A DNA stretch of 64,000 bases from Amphibacillus sediminis NBRC 103570 (GCF_001552275.1 NZ_BCQW01000011.1:39013-103012), one strand, 5' to 3'. Positions 21,356-32,375 are shown, numbered from the stretch's first letter. Numbers and translations are program-made. The notes: generated from the letters alone by a model not told the origin.

Positions 21356-21882
21356 GTTAAATCGTCTCCTAGTTTTTCAAGACGTTCTTTAATTAGACGC
21401 TTTTGATCATGAGGACTGATTTCTTTTTGAATAATATCCATTGCAATTTGAAAAGCTATTTCAGCCACTTCACCTTGAATATTTTGAAGAACTTCCTGCC
21501 TTTCCATTGCCGCTTCTTCTTCAGCATCTTGCTTCATTTGCTTGGCAATAGCACGGGCTTCAGCTACAATATTCTCTTCCAAATTAGTTGCAGACTTTTT
21601 AGCTTCGATGACGATCTGTTTGGCTTCTTTACGTGCACGATCAAGTTCCTGATTCGCTTCCTTAATAGCTGTATCAGCTTCGATTCGTTTTTCTTGAGCT
21701 GTTTCCAACTCGGTTGCTACAAATTGCTCACGTTCTTCCATAACTTTAATCAAAGGTCCCCAAGCGAAAAGCTTTAGTAGAAATAGTAAAATAGAAAAAC
21801 TAACTAAGGTTACAATAATGTCACCTACGTGCAAACCTCCTACTGTTGCTCCAACGACAAACGATTGCGATGCAACTAACAC
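21352..21882 (-). CDS. atpF: ATP synthase b subunit
   Basis: 176 residues with one N-terminal membrane helix (about residues 18-38, VGDIIVTLVSFSILLFLLKL) and a long, strongly charged coiled coil that forms the peripheral stalk. The start is taken at GTG 21882, 8 nt after AAAGGAG; the longer frame to 21912 reads through that site and would begin with TTG. The four-base overlap with atpH follows. Confidence 0.92.
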   Translation of the reverse strand: MLVASQSFVVGATVGGLHVGDIIVTLVSFSILLFLLKLFAWGPLIKVMEEREQFVATELETAQEKRIEADTAIKEANQELDRARKEAKQIVIEAKKSATNLEENIVAEARAIAKQMKQDAEEEAAMERQEVLQNIQGEVAEIAFQIAMDIIQKEISPHDQKRLIKERLEKLGDDLT

Positions 21883-21925
21883 ATCTCCCACTCCTTTCCT
21901 CGAAAAAAACAATGTCTTTGTCTAC

Positions 21926-22192
<267 letters not shown>

Positions 22193-22198
22193 CTACAC

Positions 22199-23318
<1,120 letters not shown>

Positions 23319-23373
23319 AGGATTAACCTCCGTCATGACCACATTATCGTTGAATTTCAAACCGAATATCCAC

Positions 23374-23382
23374 ATTATAACA
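23374..23382 (-). promoter_or_regulatory. Candidate extended -10 promoter of the atp operon
   Basis: Minus strand TGTTATAAT, a perfect TATAAT with the extended TG element, lies about 55 bp upstream of the atpI start. No good -35 box is seen at the usual distance, which fits an extended -10 promoter. Confidence 0.5.
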
Positions 23383-23455
23383 CTGCCAGAGAAAAAAAGC
23401 TTCCTGACTTTGAATTTTCACAAATAAAATCGCTTTCATGCTGGGTATTTTTTTA

Positions 23456-25603
23456 TTATCGTGTAAAAAAATGTTGGAAATAGTCTATTTCTCCCTCACT
23501 TTCTATTGTAATGTTAATTAAATAACTTGATGATTTAGAAAGTGGACTTAAATCGATCGTTCCTTCAAACAATCCTGCTGCTAAATTTTGCTTTGAATAT
23601 AATCGAGCTTGGTGTTTAAATGTAACCGGATCATAAAGATCCATAGTTAACTGGTCTACTGGCTCGGTTAATTGGATCCGGAAAAAGTACTGATCTGACT
23701 CTGTTTGGTTTGGCTCTATTTCAAAGCCAGCAATTTTAGGATATGCTGCCGATTGGTTAATTACTAAATAAGGGAGCTGATAAGGTTGCTGGTTTATCAT
23801 CATCGTTAAATAGCCTTGGTAAATCCCTTCTTCAAACTGGTTGGCTCGTAGTAAAAGGGTGATCGGTAGTGATACAGTTTGATCAGGTTGGATCACCTGT
23901 GTACTTGGAAGTCGCCAGCGCATCCCCTGTTCGATCATAGGTCGTTCAAAGCTTACCTTTATTTCTTGATCTGAAACATTGGTTAATTCAACATGATGTG
24001 TTCGTTCTTCTTGATTTTGATTAATTAATCCAAATGTGATTAAGGCATTTTCCATAATGACCGGGGTCTCAATCGCCGCTTGGATGTCGACTTCACCCAT
24101 ACCTTGTTCAGTTGGCTGCTGTTCAGCAAGTGGCTTGGCCTGAGCTAACAATGCTCCTTTTAGTTCCGCAGGTGACCAGTCTGGATGGGCTTCCTTCATT
24201 ACAGCCAACGCTCCTGCTACATAAGGGGCTGCCATACTCGTTCCTTTGAGGCTAGCATAGCCGCCAGGAACTGTACTAATAATATCTACTCCTGGTGCTA
24301 CGACCTCCGGTTTAATTAACCAACTTGTGGTCACTGGCCCTCGAGAGCTAAATGAAGCAACCTCATTTTCATGGATCGGATACTCCGTTTTCAACCAAAC
24401 TGTCTCATTTTGTTCCAGCCTTGATACTAGCCATTCGCCTTCTTCATGTGAGATGATCATAGCAGGTAGGTCAGTTATAAAGTCTATCCCTGCCTGTAGT
24501 GGCTCATCACTATCGTTATAGATAAGGACGGCTTCAGCTTGTGCCTGCTCTGCTTGACGAATTTTTTCTGAGAAGGTAATTTCACCACGTTTAAAAAGGA
24601 CAATCTTGCCTGTTGCGTTTGGAAGTGGTTGATTCCCTAACCCTCCATTAATTACAGAATAATCCCGGTCTAGCATCCATTCACCTGTACCATCAATGGC
24701 TGTTGGCTTAATTATTTTATTTCGAAAACGGTCAACAAGGATAGGTTCTGAATATTCCCGAGTTGACGCACCTACTGAAATAGCTTTTGTTGCGGTTGCT
24801 GGTGAACCTACTGTCCAAAGCTGAGGACCTGTATTCCCATTCGCAATTACAACTGATACGCCCAGTTCAACTGCTCGATCAACAGCCATACTTGTTGGCC
24901 AATCAGGCCCGTTAATTGTATTACCTAGTGAAAGATTAATAATATCCATACCATCTTTTACTGCCTTTTCCAGAGCTGCTATGACTTGGATCGTTGTTCC
25001 ACTACCTCCTGGTCCTAATGCACGATAACCATATAAATCTACTTCAGGTGCTACACCTTGAATCGCACCATTTGCCGCAATGATTCCTGCCACATGAGTA
25101 CCATGTAGTGTTGGTTCACCTTGGTCTGGTAATGTCTCCATGACATCTGAGTCAAAGTCAACGACATCATAGCCTCCCTTAAAATTTCCTTGTAAATCAG
25201 GATGATTGTAGTCAATCCCCGTATCAACAACCCCCACCTTAACACCTTTACCAGTATAACCGAAATGCTCAGATTGATTAGTTATTTCGGGTGCTTCAGT
25301 CACAAGGGTAGCTTGTGGATCAACCATATAATTTAAAACAGGGTAGGCTTGCTTGACTGCTTCATGAGCAATAATTTTTTCAAGTTGATAGGCTTTGCCC
25401 TCGAGAGCTATCCCATTAATTAATGTGTCAAAACGCTCAATTATTGACACATGAGGAAACTGTGTTGCTAAATATGTTTCAAATTGTTCTATTGGCGTGG
25501 TTAATTCAATTAAGATCTTTTCACGAGTAGTTGCTTCCATATCTTGAATGGGAAGAACACTGATTATCAAAAGTAGAATTACCTTAAAGAAGGTGCGTTT
25601 CAC
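23456..25603 (-). CDS. Secreted subtilisin-like serine protease (Vpr-like)
   Basis: 715 residues. Signal peptide (residues 1-24), I9 inhibitor-type propeptide (about 25-95), then a subtilase S8 domain with catalytic D127 in VGVVDTGIDYNHPD, H167 in LHGTHVAG and S456 in KGTSMAAP. A PA-like insert lies at about 325-410, between the histidine and serine blocks. This is the architecture of Vpr and other extracellular proteases of bacilli, used to degrade proteins or activate secreted peptides. The C-terminal about 230 residues form a beta-rich Fn3-like region with no sorting signal. It breaks the upp-atpI neighbourhood found in B. subtilis and lies beside repeat and insertion sequence debris, so it may be an insertion. 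Confidence 0.9.
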   Translation of the reverse strand: MKRTFFKVILLLIISVLPIQDMEATTREKILIELTTPIEQFETYLATQFPHVSIIERFDTLINGIALEGKAYQLEKIIAHEAVKQAYPVLNYMVDPQATLVTEAPEITNQSEHFGYTGKGVKVGVVDTGIDYNHPDLQGNFKGGYDVVDFDSDVMETLPDQGEPTLHGTHVAGIIAANGAIQGVAPEVDLYGYRALGPGGSGTTIQVIAALEKAVKDGMDIINLSLGNTINGPDWPTSMAVDRAVELGVSVVIANGNTGPQLWTVGSPATATKAISVGASTREYSEPILVDRFRNKIIKPTAIDGTGEWMLDRDYSVINGGLGNQPLPNATGKIVLFKRGEITFSEKIRQAEQAQAEAVLIYNDSDEPLQAGIDFITDLPAMIISHEEGEWLVSRLEQNETVWLKTEYPIHENEVASFSSRGPVTTSWLIKPEVVAPGVDIISTVPGGYASLKGTSMAAPYVAGALAVMKEAHPDWSPAELKGALLAQAKPLAEQQPTEQGMGEVDIQAAIETPVIMENALITFGLINQNQEERTHHVELTNVSDQEIKVSFERPMIEQGMRWRLPSTQVIQPDQTVSLPITLLLRANQFEEGIYQGYLTMMINQQPYQLPYLVINQSAAYPKIAGFEIEPNQTESDQYFFRIQLTEPVDQLTMDLYDPVTFKHQARLYSKQNLAAGLFEGTIDLSPLSKSSSYLINITIESEGEIDYFQHFFTR

Positions 25604-25696
25604 AGAAAAATGAACTCCTTTTTCACCTTAGTATGTTTCACCCAAAACAAACCATACCAAAACCTTTTAAAAAGCTGTTAAGGAAAATTAAATAAC

Positions 25697-25783
25697 TATC
25701 AAGTACACCTTGACAATTTTGTGCCCAGATTTTATTGAGCTTAGCTCGATAAATTTCCGCATGGAAAGAGGCTGGCGGTTAAC
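25697..25783 (+). repeat. Family B repeat, copy B3 (3' truncated)
   Basis: Starts ATCAAGTACACCTTG and keeps TGTGCCCAGATTTTATTGAG and the CTCGATAAATTTCC segment, then breaks off where the IS1182-type remnant begins. Confidence 0.65.
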
Positions 25784-25789
25784 TACACC

Positions 25790-26145
25790 TCCAATCGAAC
25801 AGATAAATACGGGTTTACTCGAACCTTCTGGGTCTATGAATGTGAGGACTGTTCCGAATGCCCATTGCGGTCCCAATGTACCAAAGCTAAGGAAGGGAAT
25901 AGCCAAAAATTTTATTATAACAAAAAATGGGGACAGCAATAGGAATATGTGAGGAAACAGCTTTTGAATAAGAAACTGGTGAAATCTACGGCAAGTGTAA
26001 AATCGATGTGGAATCAGTCTTCAGATATTTTTGAAGGCTCATTTGTGTTTCACTCGAATGTCTGTAAGAGGAATAGAGAAAGTACTTAGTAAATCAGGTT
26101 TTGCGTTCTAAGCTGTGAACTTAGGAAAGTGCACCGCCATGAACG
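25790..26145 (+). pseudogene. IS1182-family transposase remnant, C-terminal part
   Basis: Plus-strand reading gives YECEDCSECPLRSQCTKAKE and KFYYNKKWGQQ, the cysteine-rich block near the C-terminus of IS1182-family transposases, then a stop at about 25936 and, in shifted frames, pieces resembling the IYGKxKIDVESVFGYLK ending. Several stops and shifts show it is dead. It abuts the truncated family B copy B3. The rest of 25604-26288 holds only the upp terminator. Confidence 0.7.
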
Positions 26146-26177
26146 CGGATGGAGCAACAGAATATGAAAAGAATCTA

Positions 26178-26225
26178 GTAAAAAAGGTTCCGACCCTGAA
26201 AGAACGATGATCGGAACTTTTTTTC
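26178..26225 (-). terminator. upp terminator, bidirectional
   Basis: GGTTCCGA and TCGGAAC form a stem flanked by A-run and T-run on both sides (AAAAAAGG ... CTTTTTTT). It lies about 65 bp after the upp stop. Confidence 0.8.
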
Positions 26226-26288
26226 ACTGTTTTTGGGTATGTCCCAGCCACTCTTTATATAATTTTATTATGCCACCTTTATTGAAAA

Positions 26289-26918
26289 TTACTTTGTTCC
26301 ATATAAACGGTCGCCTGCATCACCAAGACCTGGTACGATATAGCCCTTTTCATTAAGCTTCTCATCGATTGCTGCTAGATAAATATCCACATCAGGATGG
26401 GCTTGCTTAATATGATCAACACCTTCTGGTGCAGCAATTAGGCACATTAATTTAATGTTTGTTGCGCCTCGTTTTTTTAAAGAATCTATCGCATCTTTAG
26501 CTGATCCTCCGGTAGCTAACATAGGATCAACAACAATTAGATCACGATCTTCAATATCGTTTGGCATTTTAAAATAATATTCTACTGGCATCAATGTTTC
26601 AGGGTCGCGATACAATCCGACATGGCCAACCTTAGCTGTTGGGATATGACGTAATACGCCTTCTACCATACCTAACCCTGCCCGAAGAATAGGGATTATT
26701 CCAATTTTTTTACCACTTAAAACCTTAGCTTTTGTTTTTGCTACCGGTGTATCGATCGTTGTTTCAGTTACTGGAAGATCACGTGTAATTTCATATGCCA
26801 TCAAACCTGCAACTTCATCGACTAATTCGCGAAATTCCTTTGTTCCTGTTTCAGCTTTACGAATATGTGTCAGCTTATGTTGAATTAATGGATGATCTAA
26901 GACAAATACATTCCCCAA
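26289..26918 (-). CDS. upp: Uracil phosphoribosyltransferase
   Basis: 209 residues. It converts uracil and PRPP to UMP in pyrimidine salvage. The PRPP-binding [12 protein letters not shown] motif and the C-terminal uracil-binding [14 protein letters not shown] are intact. The likely start is TTG at 26918, 8 nt after AAGGAG, giving [16 protein letters not shown], which aligns with B. subtilis [16 protein letters not shown]; the longer frame would start at a GTG within the ribosome binding site. Confidence 0.96.
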   Translation of the reverse strand: MGNVFVLDHPLIQHKLTHIRKAETGTKEFRELVDEVAGLMAYEITRDLPVTETTIDTPVAKTKAKVLSGKKIGIIPILRAGLGMVEGVLRHIPTAKVGHVGLYRDPETLMPVEYYFKMPNDIEDRDLIVVDPMLATGGSAKDAIDSLKKRGATNIKLMCLIAAPEGVDHIKQAHPDVDIYLAAIDEKLNEKGYIVPGLGDAGDRLYGTK

Positions 26919-27084
26919 GATGATCACTCCTTACTAAAGATTATGTATCTCTAAAAGTGTACTGAAATTGTAACCGGGTTTCAAGTCCAGTTTTGTCAAA
27001 AAAGGATTTTTTTATTGTTTGTCTGTCGAATTTACAGGAACACTTGCTTTAGCTTTTTTCTAAGCCATGTTGTAGTATGTCTGC

Positions 27085-27121
27085 AAAAAAACCGGATACC
27101 ACAACATTGTGGCTCCGGTTA
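27085..27121 (-). terminator. glyA terminator
   Basis: Stem AACCGGA..CCACAA / TTGTGG.TCCGGTT followed by seven T on the minus strand, 8 bp after the glyA stop codon. Confidence 0.88.
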
Positions 27122-27128
27122 GACATTA

Positions 27129-28361
27129 TTAATATAAGGGGAAACGATTGGTTAAAGCCTTAACCCGTTCCTTAGCTTCTGCTAATTTTGTATGGTCTTG
27201 GTAATTTTTTAAAGTTGAGGCAATAATGCGTCCGACTTCCTCCATCTCTTCTTCTTTAAAGCCACGGGTCGTTACAGCAGCTGTTCCTACACGAATACCG
27301 CTTGTCACGAATGGACTTTCAGGATCAAAAGGAATCGTATTTTTATTTGTTGTAATTCCAATATCATCAAGTGCTTTTTCAGCATCTTTTCCGGTCAATC
27401 CTAAGCCACGTACATCAAGAAGCAGCAAGTGATTATCTGTTCCACCTGAAATCAAACGGATCCCTTCAGCTTCCAATACCTTGGCAAAGGCTTGGGCATT
27501 AGCGATAATCTGCTTGGCATAGTCGGTAAAGCTCGGGTCGAGTGCCTCTTTAAAGGCGGCGGCCTTGGCGGCGATTACGTGCATTAATGGACCACCCTGA
27601 ATACCAGGGAACACAGCCTTATCAATTTGTTTCGCATAACTTTCTTTAGTTAGAATCATCCCACCACGTGGTCCTCTTAATGTTTTATGCGTGGTGGTTG
27701 TGACAAAGTCTGCATAAGGAATAGGATTAGGATGTAGACCTGTCGCAACTAAGCCTGCAATATGTGCCATATCAACCATTAAATATGCGCCAACTTGATC
27801 GGCTATCTCTCGAAACTTTGCAAAGTCAATCTGACGAGGATAAGCACTAGCACCTGCAACAATAAGCTTTGGTTTAACTTGCTTTGCTTTTGCCAAAATA
27901 GCACCATAATCTAAAGTTTCAGTGGTCTCATCTACACCATAGTCGACAAATTGATAAAGCTTACCACTGAAGTTAACCGGGCTACCGTGGGTTAAGTGTC
28001 CGCCATGGGATAGGTTCATTCCTAATACCGTATCTCCAGGCTCTAAAAAAGCAAAATAAACGGCCATATTAGCCTGCGCCCCTGAATGTGGCTGCACATT
28101 AACATGTTCAGCACCAAACAATTCTTTAGCACGATTGCGAGCAAGATTCTCGGCAATATCCACATATTCACAGCCGCCATAGTAACGCTTTTCTGGATAA
28201 CCTTCAGCATATTTATTGGTTAAAACTGATCCCTGAGCTTCCATAACTGTCTCTGAAACAAAGTTCTCGGACGCAATTAACTCAATTTTGTCATGCTGAC
28301 GGCTACGCTCTTTTTCTATTGCTTCGTATAACTCTAAATCGTTATCTTTGACATGTTTCAT
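27129..28361 (-). CDS. glyA: Serine hydroxymethyltransferase
   Basis: 410 residues. PLP enzyme that interconverts serine and glycine while loading one-carbon units on tetrahydrofolate. The PLP lysine is in [14 protein letters not shown] and the [13 protein letters not shown] block is intact. The start is ATG 28361, 8 nt after AAGGGGG, giving [15 protein letters not shown]; the frame is open upstream to 28460 but the extra residues are not SHMT-like. Copy A3 of the family A repeat lies just upstream, between glyA and ywlG. Confidence 0.97.
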   Translation of the reverse strand: MKHVKDNDLELYEAIEKERSRQHDKIELIASENFVSETVMEAQGSVLTNKYAEGYPEKRYYGGCEYVDIAENLARNRAKELFGAEHVNVQPHSGAQANMAVYFAFLEPGDTVLGMNLSHGGHLTHGSPVNFSGKLYQFVDYGVDETTETLDYGAILAKAKQVKPKLIVAGASAYPRQIDFAKFREIADQVGAYLMVDMAHIAGLVATGLHPNPIPYADFVTTTTHKTLRGPRGGMILTKESYAKQIDKAVFPGIQGGPLMHVIAAKAAAFKEALDPSFTDYAKQIIANAQAFAKVLEAEGIRLISGGTDNHLLLLDVRGLGLTGKDAEKALDDIGITTNKNTIPFDPESPFVTSGIRVGTAAVTTRGFKEEEMEEVGRIIASTLKNYQDHTKLAEAKERVKALTNRFPLY

Positions 28362-28459
28362 CAATTGTTCCCCCTTGATTGTTTCTCCTAAATCATATTT
28401 GAAAATTACTACTATATATACATTATTGAAAAGCGTATGAGCCCCTTTGCAACCTAACA

Positions 28460-28675
28460 ATAAAGTGAAACTTCATTCAGTGAGGGAAATCGACCCATAC
28501 GTTGCGAACTTAGAGCTTCCTCCCTTCCCACTGAACTTTAGTTGAACAAATCGGGCCGTTACTGGCTGTTGGATCTCCCACTTAGACATGACATCTTCCC
28601 TTATTTCTTGAAGGGGGAGTCTTACAAAATCCCTTCGATGGGGCGAGTAATCGCAGCCCCAGCCAGTTACACTGG
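28460..28675 (-). repeat. Family A repeat, copy A3, overlaps the end of ywlG
   Basis: 216 bp. On the minus strand it begins after TTAT (complement of 28676-28679) with CCAGTGTAACTGGCTGGGGC and ends in TTTAT at 28460. Its first bases supply the last two codons and stop codon of ywlG. The hairpins TGGGGC...GCCCCA and CTCCC...GGGAG are visible. Confidence 0.82.
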
Positions 28676-29209
28676 ATAAATTGCCCTTTCACCACCAATT
28701 AATTTGGGTCTTGAGAAAGCTGCATTAACACGAGCTTGTCCTAGAGTATTCTGTTTTAAACGTAGCGGAACAGCTACTGGCTTAAGATGCATCCCTATCA
28801 TTGTATCGCCAATATCCATTCCTGCGTCTGCTTGAACATATTCCACTATTACAGGATGATTGAAGTTATGGTAGGCATATGAAGCCATCGCTCCACCTGC
28901 CTTTGGAGCAGGTACAACTGTGACGGGCTGATACCCCATCTTAATGGCTAGGTGCTCCTCCATAACAAGGGCACGGTTTAAGTGCTCACAGCATTGAAAA
29001 ACAAGCTCTATTCCTGTTCTTTTTTGTAACTGAAGGCATGCTCGAAAGATTTGCTCAGCTACCGTTTCACTTCCCATTGTTCCTATTCTCTCACCGATAA
29101 CCTCGCTCGTTGAACAGCCCACTACAAAAGACATTCCAGAACTCAACCGATTACTCGCACACCATTCATCAACAAGTGCTATTAATTGGTTTGATAATTC
29201 TATCATCAT
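28667..29209 (-). CDS. ywlG: YwlG, UPF0340/TIGR01440 family protein
   Basis: 180 residues, close to the usual length of this conserved family of unknown function. Family-like blocks are FVVGCSTSEVIGERIG, the CEHLNRALV motif and VQADAGMDIGDTMIGMHLKPVAVP. It lies 6 bp after rpiB and is probably cotranscribed. The final codons (P, V and TAA) come from the left end of repeat A3, so the C-terminus has been rewritten by at least two residues. The ATG at 29209 or the next ATG could serve as start; GAGGATCA precedes both. Confidence 0.9.
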   Translation of the reverse strand: MMIELSNQLIALVDEWCASNRLSSGMSFVVGCSTSEVIGERIGTMGSETVAEQIFRACLQLQKRTGIELVFQCCEHLNRALVMEEHLAIKMGYQPVTVVPAPKAGGAMASYAYHNFNHPVIVEYVQADAGMDIGDTMIGMHLKPVAVPLRLKQNTLGQARVNAAFSRPKLIGGERAIYPV

Positions 29210-29215
29210 TGATCC

Positions 29216-29665
29216 TCATTTCGAGAGCTTTTCCTCATATTCAGCTACCTTTTCAATTCGACGAGCATGACGCCCACCTTCAAACTTTCCACCCATCCAT
29301 GTCTTGACGATTTCTTTAGCCAAATCGACACCAATCACTCGGGCGCCCATGGCTAACATGTTTGAATTGTTGTGCTCTCGTGTCACTCTAGCTGTATACA
29401 CATCGTGAACGAGAGCACAACGAATTCCCCTTACTTTATTTGCTGCAATTGACATTCCAACACCTGTTCCACAAATCACGATTCCGCGGTCATATTCACC
29501 TTGTGCTACCTTTTCAGCAGCGGGAATGCCATAGTCTGAGTAATCGACTGAATCTGCGCATTTACTGCCAATATGTTCAACATTAACACCAAGTTCGGTT
29601 AAGAACACTTCAATTTCATTGGCGAGTTGATAACCGCCATGATCTGATGCAATCACAACTTTCAT
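29216..29665 (-). CDS. rpiB: Ribose-5-phosphate isomerase B
   Basis: 149 residues. It interconverts ribose 5-phosphate and ribulose 5-phosphate in the pentose phosphate pathway. Visible motifs are IASDHGGYQLANEI, the catalytic-cysteine block GIVICGTGVGMSIAANK and the HNNSNMLAMGARVIG segment of the RpiB/LacAB family. ATG at 29665 follows AGGAGTGATAGAG. It is called ywlF in B. subtilis and has the same neighbours. Confidence 0.95.
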   Translation of the reverse strand: MKVVIASDHGGYQLANEIEVFLTELGVNVEHIGSKCADSVDYSDYGIPAAEKVAQGEYDRGIVICGTGVGMSIAANKVRGIRCALVHDVYTARVTREHNNSNMLAMGARVIGVDLAKEIVKTWMGGKFEGGRHARRIEKVAEYEEKLSK

Positions 29666-29774
29666 CTCTATCACTCCTCCGATTTTATAGTCTTTTATCT
29701 ATTGTACTCATTTTTCTCAAGAATGAACAGATACATTCTCATAATTAAGTTGAAAATGAACGATGTTATCAAAT

Positions 29775-30377
29775 TTAAAGATCTGGTTGTTGATCTAGCT
29801 TTTTTATTAGGGCTGCAATCGCTTGATCAAGCTCAGCTAAGGTCTCAAGGTATGCTTGCTGATCCCTCCCAAAGGGGTCTAAGATATCGTAATCAACTAG
29901 CTTTTGTTCTAATCGTTCGATTTCTTCCTGTTCTTTCTTTAAGTCATCTTTCCACGCTTGATCACTTGCTTCAATACCGTGCTTATTAATAACTGTGAGT
30001 CGTTTCTCCTCTAATTTTATATAGGCTTTTTTAAGACTCAACCAAATATCCTCTTGCTCATCACTGACATATTCTTTTAAAGTATAGATTTTATCCAATG
30101 CTTTAGGATATTTAGTCACTAATCGTTGCTTATGCTGTATGGTCATGGTCAAAATTAAGTCTGACCACTCAACAAGATTCGCTGTTATAGGCTGGGTGCT
30201 ACCTTTATAACTCATGCCTTTTGTAGCCAAAGCCTTTATTGCACCTTCACTTGTTGGGATACCCTTTATTGCTGAAAGGCCAGCGGATTTAACATGGTAG
30301 GTGGATTTTTCCTGGAGAAGAGCCTGTGCCATTGGGCTTCGGCAGGTATTACCTGTACAAACAAATAGGATATTCAT
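29775..30377 (-). CDS. ywlE: Protein arginine phosphatase YwlE
   Basis: 200 residues, low-molecular-weight phosphatase fold. The active loop is CTGNTCRS with C7, T11 and R13; threonine at this place marks YwlE-type arginine phosphatases, which reverse McsB phosphorylation of arginines, rather than tyrosine phosphatases. The general acid is in DILDPFGRD near the C-terminus. B. subtilis YwlE is about 150 residues; here an extra charged helical stretch (about residues 100-165, rich in E, K and Q) is inserted before the DPFG motif. ATG at 30377 is taken as the start. Confidence 0.9.
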   Translation of the reverse strand: MNILFVCTGNTCRSPMAQALLQEKSTYHVKSAGLSAIKGIPTSEGAIKALATKGMSYKGSTQPITANLVEWSDLILTMTIQHKQRLVTKYPKALDKIYTLKEYVSDEQEDIWLSLKKAYIKLEEKRLTVINKHGIEASDQAWKDDLKKEQEEIERLEQKLVDYDILDPFGRDQQAYLETLAELDQAIAALIKKLDQQPDL

Positions 30378-30502
30378 GATCATCGCCTTTCCCCTGTATG
30401 ATTTAGCTAAATCATACCATATTGAAAGACTCCGACCAAGCTATCAAATAATAACAGAGGCTAATGAATGACCTTTTTTGGGGAGTAACCGAAGCGGAAT
30501 CG

Positions 30503-31048
30503 TTAAAAAATAACATAGAGACCAAGCAAGCACAAAATGAAGCCACCAAGCCATTCAAAGGACCGTCCATAGTTACTTTGAATTTTTTTCCCGATGATTA
30601 AACTTGTCCACACCATCACAGTCGTAACCATCCCAAATAAAAGTAAAGTTAACATTGTGGCGATTCCTGACATTCCTAAGCTAATTCCAACTGGAAAGCT
30701 GTCTAAGCTTACCGAGAAGGCTAACATAATTAAAGCTGTACCATCAACAATCAGCCTTCGTTGATGACCATAATCTTCGGCAAATGTATAAATAATCATA
30801 TGGATACCCAGACCAAAGAGTAACAATCCACTGATTAATTCTGTAAAATTAGCCGCCCAGTCAACTAAGAATGCACCTACCCATAGGCCTAATAACGGCA
30901 TAAATATATGAAAAGTTCCAATCCACAGACCGATAATAAAAATTTTCTTTAGACGTAATGGTTGCAAACCAATGCCTAAGCAAACAGAAAATGCGTCAAG
31001 CCCAAGGGCAACAGCAAGGAATAACTGGGCAGTAATTGAATCAAGCAT
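30503..31048 (-). CDS. mntP: Manganese efflux pump MntP
   Basis: 181 residues with six membrane helices in two repeats, each with the conserved aspartate motif (ALGLDAFSVCLGIG in helix 1 and SVSLDSFPVGISLG in helix 4). This is the MntP/YwlD family that exports manganese. AAGGAGGATTTCC precedes the ATG. No yybP-ykoY riboswitch was recognised upstream. Neighbours match the B. subtilis ywl cluster. Confidence 0.93.
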   Translation of the reverse strand: MLDSITAQLFLAVALGLDAFSVCLGIGLQPLRLKKIFIIGLWIGTFHIFMPLLGLWVGAFLVDWAANFTELISGLLLFGLGIHMIIYTFAEDYGHQRRLIVDGTALIMLAFSVSLDSFPVGISLGMSGIATMLTLLLFGMVTTVMVWTSLIIGKKIQSNYGRSFEWLGGFILCLLGLYVIF

Positions 31049-31237
31049 GGAAATCCTCCTTAAATAAACTTACCCTGTAGTAAGTGCTCACTTAAAAAAT
31101 CAATAGACAAGCTATTTCACTTTATGCAAACGAATTGTTATCTAGACCATAGATCTTTTAAAATGGAATTATTTAGGAATAGAGGATGAAGTAGAACGAC
31201 TGAGAGTGAACTTCCTTATCTAAATTTCCCCAATAGT

Positions 31238-31271
31238 AAAAACAGACGTGCAGCTATGCCACACGTCTGTA
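31238..31271 (-). terminator. ywlC terminator
   Basis: Stem ACAGACGTG (31242-31250) and CACGTCTGT (31262-31270) followed by TTTTTAC on the minus strand, about 65 bp after the ywlC stop. Confidence 0.8.
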
Positions 31272-31334
31272 GTCCGATGTTAATATGTTAAAAGGCTAAT
31301 TTAATTTTTTGATCTAACAGTCAAGTGCTAATTC

Positions 31335-32375
31335 TCACAAGGGATTAGCTTGATCAGATTGAATTTCAATATAACTTGCTGCTTTTTTCAACCGATTCAT
31401 AATCGCTTGGCCTACGCCCTCTTCAGGAAAAAACTCTGCAAGGATTAAATCAACTTCTGTAGCTTTAAAGGCTCTTAATGATTGATAAAGCTGAGCGGCT
31501 ACTGTCGTTAAATCCTCTGTTGAACCACACATTTGAAGCTGATCTGTTCGAATCAAAGGGGCAAGCTCCTCACTAACAAGCGCACCGACCTTCTTGCCAT
31601 CTTTTTGATACATATCAATTTGCTCCTGAAAAAAAGTTGGTTCCCCATCAACTAATATTAATGGAACGTCTGGCTCATAATGCTTGTACTTCATTCCTGG
31701 CGCTATTGGGGTCATGCTCGCACTTTCAGTGTAAGCATCTTCAATAGCTTGGCCTAGTACTGCTTCCATCTGTGCCCGGGTAACTCCACCTGGACGCAGG
31801 ATACGCGGGATTGTGCTGGTACAATCAATTACGGTAGACTCAACCCCTACCCCTGTTTGGCCCCCATCTAAGATACCAGCTATTTTACCATTTAAGTCTT
31901 GAAAAACATGGATGGCACTAGTTGGGCTCGTCTTACCAGATAGGTTCGCACTTGGTGCAGCAATGGGTAAATCAGCCTCCGCAATTAAAGCACGTGCGGC
32001 CGGATGATCTGGAATGCGAATCCCTACTGTTCCTAACCCTGCTGTAACATTATCAGCAATCGTTCCATTACTGGGTAATATGATCGTAAGCGGCCCAGGC
32101 ATGAAGGCAGCTATTAGTTGCTTAGCAGTCGAAGAAATAGTGGTAACGTAACGAGAGATCTGTTGCTCGTTAGCCACATGAACAATTAACGGATTATCGG
32201 ACGGACGTCCTTTTGCTTCAAATATTTTCGCAACGGCTACAGGATTGGTAGCATCAGCGCCCAGTCCATAAACGGTCTCTGTTGGGAATGCGACAACCTC
32301 CCCTGCCTTAAGTAATTTAGCGGCATCGGTAATGGACTCATCATTCCAAATAAAAAAAGTTGTTTGGTCAGTCAT
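31335..32375 (-). CDS. ywlC: L-threonylcarbamoyladenylate synthase
   Basis: 346 residues, the two-domain Sua5/YwlC type. The YrdC domain (EVVAFPTETVYGLGADAT, KGRPSDNPLIVHV, PGPLTIIL, PSANLSGKTSPT) makes threonylcarbamoyl-AMP for the t6A37 modification of ANN-decoding tRNAs; a C-terminal Sua5 domain follows from about 215. The start is taken as ATG 32375, which gives the same length as B. subtilis YwlC; the ribosome binding site GAGGGGAG is about 11 nt away. The cluster of DnaA boxes lies directly upstream. Confidence 0.95.
   Translation of the reverse strand: MTDQTTFFIWNDESITDAAKLLKAGEVVAFPTETVYGLGADATNPVAVAKIFEAKGRPSDNPLIVHVANEQQISRYVTTISSTAKQLIAAFMPGPLTIILPSNGTIADNVTAGLGTVGIRIPDHPAARALIAEADLPIAAPSANLSGKTSPTSAIHVFQDLNGKIAGILDGGQTGVGVESTVIDCTSTIPRILRPGGVTRAQMEAVLGQAIEDAYTESASMTPIAPGMKYKHYEPDVPLILVDGEPTFFQEQIDMYQKDGKKVGALVSEELAPLIRTDQLQMCGSTEDLTTVAAQLYQSLRAFKATEVDLILAEFFPEEGVGQAIMNRLKKAASYIEIQSDQANPL

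Noticed and set aside
25688..25952. Two overlapping frames of about 80 residues
   Set aside because: They are out-of-frame readings of the family B fragment and the IS1182 remnant; the IS1182 cysteine-rich block is in a different frame.
30503..31334. Manganese riboswitch (yybP-ykoY) upstream of mntP
   Set aside because: The leader between ywlC and mntP holds the ywlC terminator only; no riboswitch core motifs were recognised.
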